Of a DNA stretch of 64,000 bases, positions 1 through 9,252 are shown in pieces (position 1 is the first letter of the stretch; each line of letters opens with the position of its first letter). Location of the stretch: NCBI GenBank assembly GCA_963774895.1, contig CAVZGN010000001.1, forward strand, positions 1 through 64,000, in the 5' to 3' direction. The stretch is from REEB76 sp963774895 (GTDB taxonomy: Bacteria > Pseudomonadota > Gammaproteobacteria > Natronospirales > REEB76). Both the position numbers and the translations under genes were made by a program. The notes beneath the pieces are model-generated. The model did no database searches. It was not told where the DNA came from and worked only from the letters and a program-made list of their open reading frames with translations.

Positions 1-1234
1 GTTCTGCATAGGACGGTACGAGGATGTCGCGGCCCACGTAGATGCGGGCACGCGAGCCTTCCTTGAGCGTGATGACAGGCAAGCGATCAAGAAAGTGATT
101 CAGTACCTGTTCGCCTTCTGAGGCAGACTGCTGGGAGATGCCATTGCGGATCTCGGTCGAAGGATCGAGGATGCTTCCGTTGTTACCAATTTGGGCGAGG
201 CCACCGAGGCCGCCGATCATGGTTGCGGCAGCAAATGCCTGAAAGTATCCGTGGTTGACCTTGGTGGCGAGTCCGGTGGTGCCGATCTGGTCGAGGCCGA
301 TGTACTTGTCGAAGTCGATGGAAAAGCCATCCGGACAGATAGCTCGATGGAAGGTGACGAACATCTTGCGCTGCTGCGCATTTCCGACGCTCTGTACTGT
401 GCCAATCAGTCGCGTTCCTTGCGGCATCAGGAGATGCTGATGGTCATGTGAGTAATAGTCCGTGGTGAGCATGACGAGGGTGGGGCCGTTGAAGCCACCG
501 TCGATATGGTTGGTCACAACGCCTTCAAGAATCGTTCCCTCAAAGATTCGATACAGCTTGCCCTGATAGTGGTCAAAACTGTACGGCGCCATCGAATTGG
601 TGTCAGTGGAAGACTTTACTTCCTGTGCGGGAGTAGGTTTTGCCGTGGCCGTCTCTGGGTTTTCTTCCTGAGGAGCCGTCATATGCGAACTGGTCGCAGT
701 GGTGCTGGATGGCTCGAAGTCAATGGCGACCGTATCGCTGTCCAAGGCATCCATGTGTTGTTTCTCTTTGGCTAGCTCGCGTTGCTTCGCTTCCGCACGC
801 GCCTCGGAAACGCTCGACGTGATGACCGGAGCATTGGGGCTTTGGCCGTAGATCGCGGCCCGTTGCGCGGCGGTCATGGGCGGGGTGCTCTTTCCTTCGG
901 GTCCGGGAATGCCTTCCGCCGCCTCAAGCTGCTGCATGGCCGCCGTAATCTCCTGCTGGTGCTGCTGTTCCTGGGCATCGCGCTCGGCCTGCAACTGTTG
1001 CTGCGTCTCGAAGGTGTGAACTTCCTGTGCATTCGGCGCTGCGGGTCGCATGGCCATCGCGGCTGCCGAAGCTGGTCGCTTGTTGCCCTTGAGTAAGCGG
1101 GAGAGATTTGCAATGCCGATGAGCGCCATGATGACAACCAGCGCAATGATGACGGGCATGGTCTTCCGGACAGGCGGCTTGGCTTCTGGCTGTTCGGGAA
1201 CAGTTGCGGGCGTATTTTCATTCGGGTTCGGCAT
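1..1234 (-). CDS. trbI: TrbI/VirB10-like conjugal transfer protein, partial (runs off left edge)
   Basis: Inner-to-outer membrane scaffold of a type IV secretion/conjugation channel. About 411 codons are visible and the C-terminus lies outside the window. A short cytoplasmic N-terminus is followed by one membrane segment at about residues 27-45. A Gln/Glu/Ala- and Pro-rich periplasmic linker comes next, then the VirB10 beta-barrel domain with the family hallmarks GTILEGVV, MPQGTRLIG and a Gly-rich FAAATMIGGLGG stretch. The start ATG sits 2 nt after the stop of the upstream trbG fragment, the usual trbG-trbI coupling. The locus is plasmid- or ICE-like and foreign to the housekeeping genes that follow. 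Family assignment is firm; which plasmid family it belongs to is unknown. Confidence 0.88.
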   Translation of the reverse strand, partial: MPNPNENTPATVPEQPEAKPPVRKTMPVIIALVVIMALIGIANLSRLLKGNKRPASAAAMAMRPAAPNAQEVHTFETQQQLQAERDAQEQQHQQEITAAMQQLEAAEGIPGPEGKSTPPMTAAQRAAIYGQSPNAPVITSSVSEARAEAKQRELAKEKQHMDALDSDTVAIDFEPSSTTATSSHMTAPQEENPETATAKPTPAQEVKSSTDTNSMAPYSFDHYQGKLYRIFEGTILEGVVTNHIDGGFNGPTLVMLTTDYYSHDHQHLLMPQGTRLIGTVQSVGNAQQRKMFVTFHRAICPDGFSIDFDKYIGLDQIGTTGLATKVNHGYFQAFAAATMIGGLGGLAQIGNNGSILDPSTEIRNGISQQSASEGEQVLNHFLDRLPVITLKEGSRARIYVGRDILVPSYAE

Positions 1235-1236
1235 GG

Positions 1237-1396
1237 CTAATTGCCTCCGTCCGTGCGGTGGAACTCCACTTTTTGTTTACCGATGGTGAGGTAGCCCCGA
1301 TCCAGTTCCTTGGGGACGATATACAGGCCGTTCGAGAAATCGAAGTTGATGAGCGACGGCTTGTGATCTTTGACTTCGTAGAGGGCAGGGTGCCGG
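1237..1396 (-). pseudogene. trbG: TrbG/VirB9-like protein, C-terminal fragment
   Basis: About 50 codons in frame with the VirB9/TrbG C-terminus: an ALYEVKDHK segment, then NFDFSNGLYIVPKELDRGYL and a final IGKQKVEF strand, stopping at TAG just before trbI. VirB9 proteins bind VirB10 in the outer-membrane core complex, so order and spacing fit. The reading frame remains open upstream, but family resemblance ends near 1390-1396, exactly where tyrS sequence begins on the other strand. Most of the gene, including signal peptide and N-terminal domain, is therefore absent. This is either a rearrangement breakpoint or a contig join artefact. Confidence 0.7.
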
Positions 1397-1397
1397 C

Positions 1398-2210
1398 CTG
1401 GTTAAGCTGGCCGCCCAGCATACCGTGGCGCGCATGCTGGAGCGGGATGATTTCAGCAAGCGTTATGCCAGCGGCCAACCCATCGCCATTCATGAGTTCC
1501 TGTATCCACTGGTGCAGGGTTATGACTCAGTGGCGCTGGAAGCGGATGTGGAGCTTGGCGGTACCGATCAGAAGTTCAACCTGCTGGTAGGCCGCCAGCT
1601 GCAGGAGCACTACGGCCAGAAACCGCAGATCGTTATGACCATGCCGATCCTCGAGGGACTCGATGGCGTGCAGAAGATGTCCAAGTCGCTCGGCAACTAC
1701 ATCGGCATCAACGAGGCACCCGCCGAGATGTTCGGTAAGCTCATGTCGATTTCCGATGAACTCATGTGGCGCTATTTCGAACTGCTGAGTTTCCGTTCCA
1801 GCGACGAGATCGGGAAATTCAAGCAGCAGGTTGCAGAAGGCGCCAACCCACGCGATATAAAATTCCAGCTGGCGGAAGAAATCGTGGCGCGCTTTCATGG
1901 CGCTGCGGCAGCCAAATCAGCACAAGTTGATTTTATTGCCCGCTTCCAGAAAGGTGTCCTGCCGGATGATCTGCCCGAACAGCGGATAGAATGCAAGGAC
2001 GTAGAGATGTCGTTGGTGCAACTGCTCAAGCAATGCCGTCTCACTACCAGTACCTCCGAAGCCCAGCGCCTGCTGGATCAGGGTGGAGTGCGCGTGGATG
2101 GCGATAAAGTATCGGAGCGCAACCTGAAGCTTAAAGCAGGCAAAACTTATGTATTACAGGTCGGCAAGCGCAAGTTCGCACGCGTACATTTGCAACCCGA
2201 ACCTAAATAG
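1398..2210 (+). pseudogene. tyrS: Tyrosyl-tRNA synthetase, N-terminally truncated
   Basis: Charges tRNA-Tyr with tyrosine. The visible part begins in the Rossmann catalytic domain (LVKLAAQHTVARMLERDDF) and contains LGGTDQKFNLL, the KMSKS loop (KMSKSLGNYIGI) and the C-terminal S4 RNA-binding domain with RLLDQGGVRVDG. Roughly the first 150 residues, including the HIGH-like motif, are missing because the sequence switches to trb DNA at about 1390. An in-frame GTG occurs at 1425 but could only give a non-functional protein. The gene is essential in most bacteria, so an intact copy elsewhere or an assembly join is implied. Confidence 0.85.
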
Positions 2211-2239
2211 ATCTGATAGTTTCTATATATCTGTGGGAT

Positions 2240-3673
2240 TCAATATAACGGTTTCTCACGCAAGGTGGTGCGCGCCAGCCACTTTTCTCCCTCGACCACC
2301 GGCTCACCGGTATGCAGGGTCATCGGATCGGTCTCACCCGCAGGCGTCGTGTTGAAATGACACAGCGCCATGCGGGTACGCCCCGCGACCTTCAGCTTGA
2401 GTTTTAGGTAATGGGTTTCCCCACCGGTCTCCGGGGCATGCAGATACACCAGGAAGGAAGCGATGCGCTGCCCAGACCTATCGCCGATGCGCTGGTTATA
2501 TTTCAGCCGCGCCGCGTCGAAATAATCCACGTGCGGCGCATAACGGTGCGATCGCTGGTAGCGCAAGACTGATAACGGCTCCACATGCTCGACAGGTAGA
2601 TCGAAAGCCGCGGCTATGCGCCGTTCCAGATTGCGGATCACGGCATCACAAAACATCTGATGAAAATTAGCCGCATGGCCCGTGAAGGCGGTCTGTTCCT
2701 GGGACAATTGGTCGTGCGTGCCTTCGCGGGCGGATTGCATGTTCAGGAGTGCCAACGCCATGAAGTGTGCAGCCTCTGTCTTGGAGACGAATTCATCGAT
2801 GGTGAAAATTCGCGGCTGTGGGTTGATGACGGTTGGAGGAGCAGTATGTCGTACATCGGGTGTGGTTGGGTTTCCGGCTTGCGCATATTGCATGCGTTTT
2901 TTTGCATCGATGGCAAATTCTGATACACCCAGTGCAGAAAAATTATCCTCCACAATCTGCCGGTAGGTATCGATGGACGACATGGCGCCGGGTGTGCGAC
3001 CAAGCGCCTGTTGTAATGCAATAAAATTCGCTTCGACGACTTTACTGAGTTCCCGTACCTGGATGCGCTGGGTTGCTTCGAGTTGCGCGAGCATCAAATC
3101 CAGCTCGGTTTTGGCAGTCGGATAACTCAGTCTTGCAGCGTTGATCATCCAGGCGCAGGCATGTACCGGATTCGAAGGCGCACCTAATCCCGCAGCGTAT
3201 CGCAGACCCAGATTGAAATAGGCGCGAGCTTCGCCCTGGGCAGAGGCTTTTAGATACAGCGAGGTGGCGGCATTTTGGTCTGGCGGTGTACCCAGACCCT
3301 GTGAATGCATATACGCCAGATTGCACTGCGGCATGGCATAGCCTTGGGCGGCAGTGCGTGCATACCAATCGAAGCCCTGCGCATCGCTTTGCGTTACTCC
3401 CCGACCAAGCATGTAAAGATCCGCGAGCCGGTCCTGGGCCATGGGGTGACCCTGTTCGGCGGCACGCCGGTACCAGTATGCCGCTTGCTGGAAGGCATTC
3501 GGCAATACGTGAACCTGCGCATGCACATGCCCGAGAGTCACTTGCGCTTCGATGAAACCTGCGGCGGCGGATTTCTTCAGCAATTCTAGCCCATCGGTAA
3601 ACTCCGGTGTGCCGCAGTGATTGGCGGCCACCAGTGCTTCACCTTGCTTGAACCAGGTTTCCGGAGTACTCAT
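2240..3673 (-). CDS. Sel1-repeat protein with C-terminal prolyl 4-hydroxylase (2OG-Fe(II) oxygenase) domain
   Basis: A 477-residue two-part protein. Residues about 1-200 hold Sel1-like helical repeats recognisable by A..G.A.A...L...Y..G.G patterns (for example AAEQGHPMAQDRLADLYMLG), which normally mediate protein contacts. Residues about 285-475 form a prolyl 4-hydroxylase-type dioxygenase domain: the HVDYF motif supplies the His and Asp iron ligands, and the late LHTGEPVVEGEKWLARTTLR block supplies the second His and the 2-oxoglutarate-binding basic residue. It probably hydroxylates a protein partner in the cytoplasm; no signal peptide is seen. It ends 30 nt from the converging tyrS. The substrate is unknown. 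Confidence 0.82.
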   Translation of the reverse strand: MSTPETWFKQGEALVAANHCGTPEFTDGLELLKKSAAAGFIEAQVTLGHVHAQVHVLPNAFQQAAYWYRRAAEQGHPMAQDRLADLYMLGRGVTQSDAQGFDWYARTAAQGYAMPQCNLAYMHSQGLGTPPDQNAATSLYLKASAQGEARAYFNLGLRYAAGLGAPSNPVHACAWMINAARLSYPTAKTELDLMLAQLEATQRIQVRELSKVVEANFIALQQALGRTPGAMSSIDTYRQIVEDNFSALGVSEFAIDAKKRMQYAQAGNPTTPDVRHTAPPTVINPQPRIFTIDEFVSKTEAAHFMALALLNMQSAREGTHDQLSQEQTAFTGHAANFHQMFCDAVIRNLERRIAAAFDLPVEHVEPLSVLRYQRSHRYAPHVDYFDAARLKYNQRIGDRSGQRIASFLVYLHAPETGGETHYLKLKLKVAGRTRMALCHFNTTPAGETDPMTLHTGEPVVEGEKWLARTTLREKPLY

Positions 3674-3756
3674 GCGGGCAGTGTAACAAAGGCCATGCGT
3701 GCTTGGTCCATTTGCGGGCGTGGAGTACCCTGTACACCCTTTTTTGAGGCGCTCGC

Positions 3757-4953
3757 ATGGATTTGGCAGGCAAACATATTCTTCTGGGCATCACTGGCGG
3801 CATCGCTGTATACAAGTGTGCGGATCTGTTGCGGCGCCTACGGGAAGCAGGCGCTGATGTACAAGTGGTCATGACCCAGGGTGCACAGCGCTTCGTAACG
3901 CCCCTGACATTTCAGGCACTCTCCGGCCGCAGCGTACGCACCGATCTCTGGGACATGCAGGCTGAACATGCCATGGGGCATATCGAATTGGCGCGTTGGG
4001 CCGATATGGTGATAGTAGCGCCGGCCAGCGCCGGTTTCCTGGCGCGCCTCGCTCATGGACACGCGGATGATCTATTGACCACGCTGTGTCTTGCGAGCCA
4101 AGCACCGATAGCCGTAGCACCCGCGATGAACTTGGTCATGTGGGAAAGCACCGCCACCCAGGAAAATATCCGCACGCTCGTAGAGCATGGCGTGCGCCTG
4201 TTAGGTCCGGTAGCGGGTGAATTGGCGGAAGGCGAGGTCGGCATGGGGCGCATGCTGGAACCGGCAGAAATTGTTGCTGCTTTGAGGGATGGAAACATAC
4301 TTGCGCTCCGGGGTCTGCGGGTACTGGTGACTGCCGGCCCCACACGTGAATCGCTCGATCCGGTGCGCTATGTAAGCAACCGCAGCTCCGGCAAGATGGG
4401 GTTTGCGATGGCGCGCGCTGCTGCAGAAGCCGGCGCCGAGGTCATGCTGGTGTGCGGTCCGGTACAACTGGCCACACCCAGGGACGTGCGGCGCGTGGAG
4501 GTGGAAACGGCGGCACAGATGCATGCCGTGGTCATGCGCGAAGCCGCCCATAGCCAGATTTTCATTGCAGCCGCGGCGGTGGCTGATTACGCGCCAGCGC
4601 GAGTAGCCCAAGAGAAAATAAAGAAGCGCGCTGACAGTCTGCAAATGCAGCTGGTGAAAACAACCGATATCCTGGCGGATGTAGCCGCGCAGAAAAAATC
4701 ACGGCCATTCACCGTGGGTTTCGCCGCTGAGACCGAGAAGCTCGAGACGCATGCACGCACTAAACTGGTGAACAAGCGCGTGGACATGATCGCCGCCAAT
4801 TGGGTGGGCCGTGGCCGCGGCTTCGACACGGATGACAATACGCTGAGTGTGTACTGGCAGGGTGGCTCAGTCGAGCTTGGCAGTGGACCTAAATTGGTAC
4901 TGGCGCGGCGTTTGATACAGGTGATTGCCGAACATTACACACGGCATCCCTGA
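3757..4953 (+). CDS. coaBC: Bifunctional phosphopantothenoylcysteine decarboxylase/synthase CoaBC
   Basis: Two consecutive coenzyme A steps: CoaB joins cysteine to phosphopantothenate using CTP, and CoaC (flavoprotein) decarboxylates the product. The N-terminal flavodoxin-like half (1-190) has GITGGIAVYK and the PAMN motif. The C-terminal half (from about 191) has VTAGPTRESLDPVRYVSNRSSGKMG and the NKRVDMIAAN region. The 398-residue length is normal. Odd: at residue 158, where E. coli CoaBC has its substrate-reducing cysteine in the ACG.xGxGRM loop, this protein reads GELAEGEVGMGRM, so Glu replaces Cys. It is followed 41 nt later by dut, the common dfp-dut arrangement. Confidence 0.95.
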   Translation: MDLAGKHILLGITGGIAVYKCADLLRRLREAGADVQVVMTQGAQRFVTPLTFQALSGRSVRTDLWDMQAEHAMGHIELARWADMVIVAPASAGFLARLAHGHADDLLTTLCLASQAPIAVAPAMNLVMWESTATQENIRTLVEHGVRLLGPVAGELAEGEVGMGRMLEPAEIVAALRDGNILALRGLRVLVTAGPTRESLDPVRYVSNRSSGKMGFAMARAAAEAGAEVMLVCGPVQLATPRDVRRVEVETAAQMHAVVMREAAHSQIFIAAAAVADYAPARVAQEKIKKRADSLQMQLVKTTDILADVAAQKKSRPFTVGFAAETEKLETHARTKLVNKRVDMIAANWVGRGRGFDTDDNTLSVYWQGGSVELGSGPKLVLARRLIQVIAEHYTRHP

Positions 4954-4994
4954 GCTCTGAACAACCACAATTATTTCTCTTCATCTGGACCGGG

Positions 4995-5453
4995 ATGATG
5001 CACAGCATAAAAGTGAAGATTCTGGATGCACGTATCGGCAAACAATATCCTCTGCCGGCCTACGCCACTAAGGGCTCTGCCGGATTGGATATGCGTGCCT
5101 GTCTCAAGGAGCCACACACTCTGAAACCCGGCGACACACTCCTGATACCTTCAGGCATCGCCATCCATATCGAGGACAGCAGATACGCGGCCATGCTGTT
5201 GCCGCGTTCCGGTCTCGGCCATAAGCACGGAATCGTGCTGGGCAATCTCGTCGGGCTGATCGATTCGGATTATCAGGGCGAAGTCATGGTGTCGTGCTGG
5301 AACCGCGGCCAGAGCGATTTCACCATCCAGCCCGGCGATCGCATCGCCCAGATGGTGATCGTGCCGGTGGTGCGCGCCACATTCGAGATCGTGACCGAGT
5401 TCGATGCGAGCCCACGTGGTGACGGTGGTTTCGGTCATTCCGGCCGCGGGTAG
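4995..5453 (+). CDS. dut: dUTP diphosphatase
   Basis: Hydrolyses dUTP to dUMP and pyrophosphate, keeping uracil out of DNA and feeding thymidylate synthesis. All five trimeric dUTPase motifs are present: GSAGLDMRAC, PRSGLGHKHG, GLIDSDYQGE, QPGDRIAQM and the C-terminal RGDGGFGHSGRG arm that closes over the active site. The length of 152 residues is standard. Two ATGs occur in tandem at 4995 and 4998 and either may be used. It lies just behind coaBC and is probably co-transcribed. Confidence 0.95.
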   Translation: MMHSIKVKILDARIGKQYPLPAYATKGSAGLDMRACLKEPHTLKPGDTLLIPSGIAIHIEDSRYAAMLLPRSGLGHKHGIVLGNLVGLIDSDYQGEVMVSCWNRGQSDFTIQPGDRIAQMVIVPVVRATFEIVTEFDASPRGDGGFGHSGRG

Positions 5454-5511
5454 AGCGCCAGGCGTTTTTAAGGCAGAGTTCGCCGGTATGGCAGTGGCGC
5501 CAGGCCGCCGT

Positions 5512-6162
5512 TTAACCGCCGCTGGATAGGCCCTGTCCGGTCAGTTGCTGGTAACGCTTGATATACGCGCTATATCGATCCTGCATGGCCTGCTTGTCCT
5601 GTTGCTGCTTGAGCAATAATTTCTGATTGCTGTCCAACTGTGACTGGGTGTCATCCAGATTCTTCTGCAGGGCAGCCGGTATCGGTTTGTGGGCCTTGGT
5701 CAGTTTTGCTGTCTGCTGCTGATAGCCAGCTAGCGTACTCTGTAAGCCGCTGATGGAATTATTAATCACCTTGATTTGTGAATCGATGGCATTGAGCCGG
5801 CTGTCCCGGTCACGTTCGATGTCGGCGACCGAGGTGTAGGTGTCCAGCAGCATTTGGTCGTTCTCATGCTGCGCCTGATCCTGTTTAGCCTTGGCTGCGG
5901 CGTCGGCCTGTTGCTGTTTTTCCTTGGCGATCTCCTCCGGAGTTTTCGGAGCCGCGATTGTCTTTACAGTGATGCCTTCGCTGTTAAGCATTTGCAACTG
6001 CTGGTCGGCATATTCAGGCGGCACGCTGCTGCCGTAATGCACCACACCGTTCTTATCCACCCATTTGTAGAGTTTCTGTGATTGGTTCTGCGCCAAAGCG
6101 CCGGTCGTGAGCAGGGCGGCAAGAATCGCTGCCAGTAAGAATGAAAATGTTCGAAGTTTCAT
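5512..6162 (-). CDS. DUF4124 domain-containing periplasmic protein with coiled coil
   Basis: A 216-residue secreted protein with an N-terminal signal peptide (about residues 1-24, ending ALA-QNQ). It is followed by a DUF4124 motif, LYKWVDKNGVVHYGSSVPP, typical of small gammaproteobacterial envelope proteins. The rest (about 75-205) is Gln/Lys/Asp-rich, predicted coiled coil, and includes a run QKLLLKQQQDKQAMQDRY. The function of this family is not established. It converges on dut from the opposite strand. Confidence 0.8.
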   Translation of the reverse strand: MKLRTFSFLLAAILAALLTTGALAQNQSQKLYKWVDKNGVVHYGSSVPPEYADQQLQMLNSEGITVKTIAAPKTPEEIAKEKQQQADAAAKAKQDQAQHENDQMLLDTYTSVADIERDRDSRLNAIDSQIKVINNSISGLQSTLAGYQQQTAKLTKAHKPIPAALQKNLDDTQSQLDSNQKLLLKQQQDKQAMQDRYSAYIKRYQQLTGQGLSSGG

Positions 6163-6241
6163 AGGCTCGTTACGAATTGAATTAGCGTAGTAGCGTAGTA
6201 ATGGTCAAAGTATAGCATCGCCCCCGGGTGGGGCATCCATA

Positions 6242-6883
6242 TCAGGCGCCGTACTGTTCCCGATATGCCCGCAGCTGTGCAAGCGAAGCATGCATGTCCG
6301 GGCGGTCTCGTAGCCAGCCGATGATGTCCTCGAACCGCACTATACTGGCAACTTCAATGGCTTCACTGTCGCGCAGTTCTGCGATGGCGGATTTTTCCCC
6401 TGGGCCGCGCTCCTGCCGATCCAGTGCGATCACCAGGCCAGCGGGTTTAGCGCCGGCGGCGCGGATGATGCCCAGTGATTCGCGCAGGGCGGTACCGGCG
6501 GTGATCACGTCATCCACGATCAATACCCGCCCTTGCAGCGGTGCGCCCACCAGTGTTCCGCCTTCACCGTGATCCTTGGTTTCCTTGCGGTTGAAACTCC
6601 AAGGCAGGTCACGCTGGTGATACTCAGCCAGGGCGGCGGCGGTCACCGCCACCAGTGGGATACCTTTGTAGGCCGGACCGAACAGCATGTCGAACTGCAT
6701 ACCTGAATCCATGATGCTGCGGGCGTAGCAACGGCCCAGCGCTGCCAGCGCCGCACCGGTGTCAAACAACCCGGCGTTAAAGAAATACGGGCTCTTGCGC
6801 CCGGACTTCAGGGTGAATTCGCCGAAGCGCAACACGCCGCGCTTAAGAGCGAGCTCCAGGAATTGGCGCTGGTAATCCCGCAT
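6242..6883 (-). CDS. pyrE: Orotate phosphoribosyltransferase
   Basis: Adds ribose 5-phosphate from PRPP to orotate to make OMP in pyrimidine synthesis. The PRPP-binding loop VLIVDDVITAGTALRE is intact, as are the N-terminal FTLKSGRKSPYFFNAGLF block and the FGPAYKGIPL loop. The start chosen is the ATG at 6883 (MRDYQRQFLELAL), which matches the usual 213-residue form; the longer frame upstream adds non-conserved residues across the divergent promoter region shared with xth. Confidence 0.95.
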   Translation of the reverse strand: MRDYQRQFLELALKRGVLRFGEFTLKSGRKSPYFFNAGLFDTGAALAALGRCYARSIMDSGMQFDMLFGPAYKGIPLVAVTAAALAEYHQRDLPWSFNRKETKDHGEGGTLVGAPLQGRVLIVDDVITAGTALRESLGIIRAAGAKPAGLVIALDRQERGPGEKSAIAELRDSEAIEVASIVRFEDIIGWLRDRPDMHASLAQLRAYREQYGA

Positions 6884-6946
6884 GCATAGATTCCGGTAAG
6901 GAGGAGATGCTCGAGTATGATACACGCTCCTTTTACGGAGTCAGGC

Positions 6947-7720
6947 ATGCGTATCATCACACTGAACGTCAACGGCATCCGTTCCGCCGCCCGCAAGGGC
7001 TTGTTCGAATGGCTGCCGCAGCAGCGCGCCGATGTGGTGTGCCTGCAGGAGACCAAGGCGCAGGAAGATCAGCTGACCGATCCGGCCTTCCGGCCCGACA
7101 ACCAGCACAGTTTCTACTTCGATGCCAAGAAGAAAGGTTATGCCGGCACCGCCTTGTACTCGCGCACCGAGCCGGAGGACGTGATCAACGGTTTCGGGGT
7201 CGCGGAATTCGATAACGAAGGCCGCTATCTGGAGGCACGCTTCAAACATCTATCGGTGGTGTCCTTGTATCTGCCGTCGGGATCCGCCGGACCGGAGCGC
7301 CAGGCCTCCAAGGACCGCTTCCTGAATGCCTTCATGCCGTATCTGAAATCCTTGCGGCGTAAAAAACGCGAATACATCCTGTGCGGCGACTGGAACATCG
7401 CCCACAAGGAGATCGATCTCAAGAACTGGAAAGGCAACCAGAATAATTCCGGCTTCCTGCCGCACGAGCGCGCCTGGATGGATGAACTCCTGGGTCCGGC
7501 GGGATTCGTGGACGCTTTCCGCAGCGTTGATCCGCGCCCCGAGCAATACACCTGGTGGTCGCACCGCGGGCAGGCCTGGGCCAAGAATGTGGGTTGGCGT
7601 ATCGATTACCAGATCGTCACGCCCGGCCTGAACAATTCTGTTAAGAAAGCAACCATCTACAAAGATCAGCGCTTTTCTGATCACGCTCCGCTGATCATGG
7701 ATTACGACATCAAATTATGA
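6947..7720 (+). CDS. xth: Exodeoxyribonuclease III (AP endonuclease)
   Basis: DNA repair enzyme cutting 5' to abasic sites and degrading 3' ends. Exonuclease-endonuclease-phosphatase fold: LNVNGIRSA at the start, LQETKAQ (metal-binding Glu), GDWNIAH (Asp/Asn), the RIDYQIVTPGL segment and the catalytic FSDHAPL near the end. The start at 6947 is preceded by an ACGGAG ribosome site and fits the family N-terminus MRIITLNVNG; 257 residues. It is divergent from pyrE with a 63-bp shared control region, an arrangement seen in several Gammaproteobacteria. Confidence 0.94.
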   Translation: MRIITLNVNGIRSAARKGLFEWLPQQRADVVCLQETKAQEDQLTDPAFRPDNQHSFYFDAKKKGYAGTALYSRTEPEDVINGFGVAEFDNEGRYLEARFKHLSVVSLYLPSGSAGPERQASKDRFLNAFMPYLKSLRRKKREYILCGDWNIAHKEIDLKNWKGNQNNSGFLPHERAWMDELLGPAGFVDAFRSVDPRPEQYTWWSHRGQAWAKNVGWRIDYQIVTPGLNNSVKKATIYKDQRFSDHAPLIMDYDIKL

Positions 7721-7743
7721 GATGTGCTTTATAGAAACGCTGC

Positions 7744-9171
7744 TCAGTGCTGTTGCCATACGGTTTGGCGTTCAGCATACGAAAGCATCTTCTTTACCCA
7801 TGGGAGTAGTATAAAGGCAGGCACAGCTAGGAAGAATGTAGCGACATAGAACGGCCCATATCCAAAGGATTGCGCACCAATTCCGCCGGTCCAGCCTGCG
7901 ACTGAGCGACTAAGGGCAAAGATTGAAGATAGCACTGCATATTCAGTAGCCGAACGTCGTTTGTCGATGATGGCCATAAGCAGAGACAGAAATGCAGCGG
8001 AACCTAAACCTTGTGCGAATGATTCAGCACTACTTACTAGGTAGATCAGGCCACGTTGCAGCACATCTGGATGAAAAGTGGGGCTGTAGAAGGGTAACGA
8101 GAATGCAAGTGCGGCATAACCAAGGTTAGGCAGCGCCTGTGCGATACCCAATGTCCAGAGACCATGAAAAATTCCGATTCGATCGGTAATCCAACCACCG
8201 ACTAGACCGCCTAGAATGGACAAACCGAGACCGAGGTTGATGGAAACTAGGCCGATTTCTGCAGGAGTCAGTTTCAAATCCACCATGAAGGGTTTAACCA
8301 TGAAACCGCCGGTTGTATCGGCGAGTTTGTAGAGCAGGATAAATCCCACAACCGGCAGAAATCCGGGACGTTCCACCATCTCCAGAAATGCACCGAGCAT
8401 GGGTCCCGGTGTTAGCTGTTCCCCACCCCGCCTGCGCGCGATGATTCCCAACAAAATGCCGGCTGCAAGCAAAAGCAAGGCCCAGACGGGCAACTTAAGG
8501 CCGCCAGCCACCAGACCAAGTATCACCAGCAAGGTAGCGATTAATACGAGAGGCCGCTGCAAAAGGCCACGCAATTCAGTCATAGGATCTACCAATCCCG
8601 AATCCGGCCGCTCACCTTCATGTGGTGCTGTCAGACAGATAAATCCTGAAAGAACCAAGATGGCACTTGCGCCAATATATACTGCGGTCCAACCTATCCA
8701 GGGTTGCAGCATCAGTAGTCCGCCGGCTCCCAGCAAACCCGCACGCCAGAATGCGATACGTAGCCCATTCGCCCGGCCCAATTCACTGCGATTGAAAAGT
8801 TCCACCGTATAGCCATCGATGGCGATATCATTGGTCGCGGATAGCAATGTGAAGCATCCGATCGCAGCCCACATCCATGAATCGACCTGTGGATGGAAGG
8901 CGAACCCCAGCATTACGCCTGCCATAATCAAATTGACTATGAACATCCAGCGCCTGTGATGACGGAAGTAATCGACTGCTGGCGCCCACAGGAACTTGAC
9001 CGACCAGCTCAGACCGAAGAGTGCGAGTATGCCGATTTGTTCGAGCGCGATACCCTTAACGCGAAAATATACGGGTAGCACGTCATAGAACAGCCCAAAA
9101 GGGAAACCTTGGGCGAAATACAAAACGCCAACCCAGAAAAATTTCGAGCGCAGTAGTGAGGGTGCTTTCAT
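7744..9171 (-). CDS. AmpG-like major facilitator superfamily transporter
   Basis: A 475-residue inner-membrane protein with about 12-14 hydrophobic helices. The N-terminal FWVGVLYFAQGFPFGLFYDVLPVYF and the later AINDIAIDGYTVEL-type segment (here TNDIAIDGYTVELF) are hallmarks of the AmpG/PAT subfamily, whose best known member imports anhydromuropeptides for cell-wall recycling. Transport of that substrate here is an inference from family resemblance. The gene stands alone, convergent with xth. Confidence 0.75.
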   Translation of the reverse strand: MKAPSLLRSKFFWVGVLYFAQGFPFGLFYDVLPVYFRVKGIALEQIGILALFGLSWSVKFLWAPAVDYFRHHRRWMFIVNLIMAGVMLGFAFHPQVDSWMWAAIGCFTLLSATNDIAIDGYTVELFNRSELGRANGLRIAFWRAGLLGAGGLLMLQPWIGWTAVYIGASAILVLSGFICLTAPHEGERPDSGLVDPMTELRGLLQRPLVLIATLLVILGLVAGGLKLPVWALLLLAAGILLGIIARRRGGEQLTPGPMLGAFLEMVERPGFLPVVGFILLYKLADTTGGFMVKPFMVDLKLTPAEIGLVSINLGLGLSILGGLVGGWITDRIGIFHGLWTLGIAQALPNLGYAALAFSLPFYSPTFHPDVLQRGLIYLVSSAESFAQGLGSAAFLSLLMAIIDKRRSATEYAVLSSIFALSRSVAGWTGGIGAQSFGYGPFYVATFFLAVPAFILLPWVKKMLSYAERQTVWQQH

Positions 9172-9252
9172 GCTATATAGCTTAACTTTGGGCGCTGGTA
9201 GCGCTCGGGCATGGTATCGGATTGTGCATCAGGACGGATTGACACCATGGAT

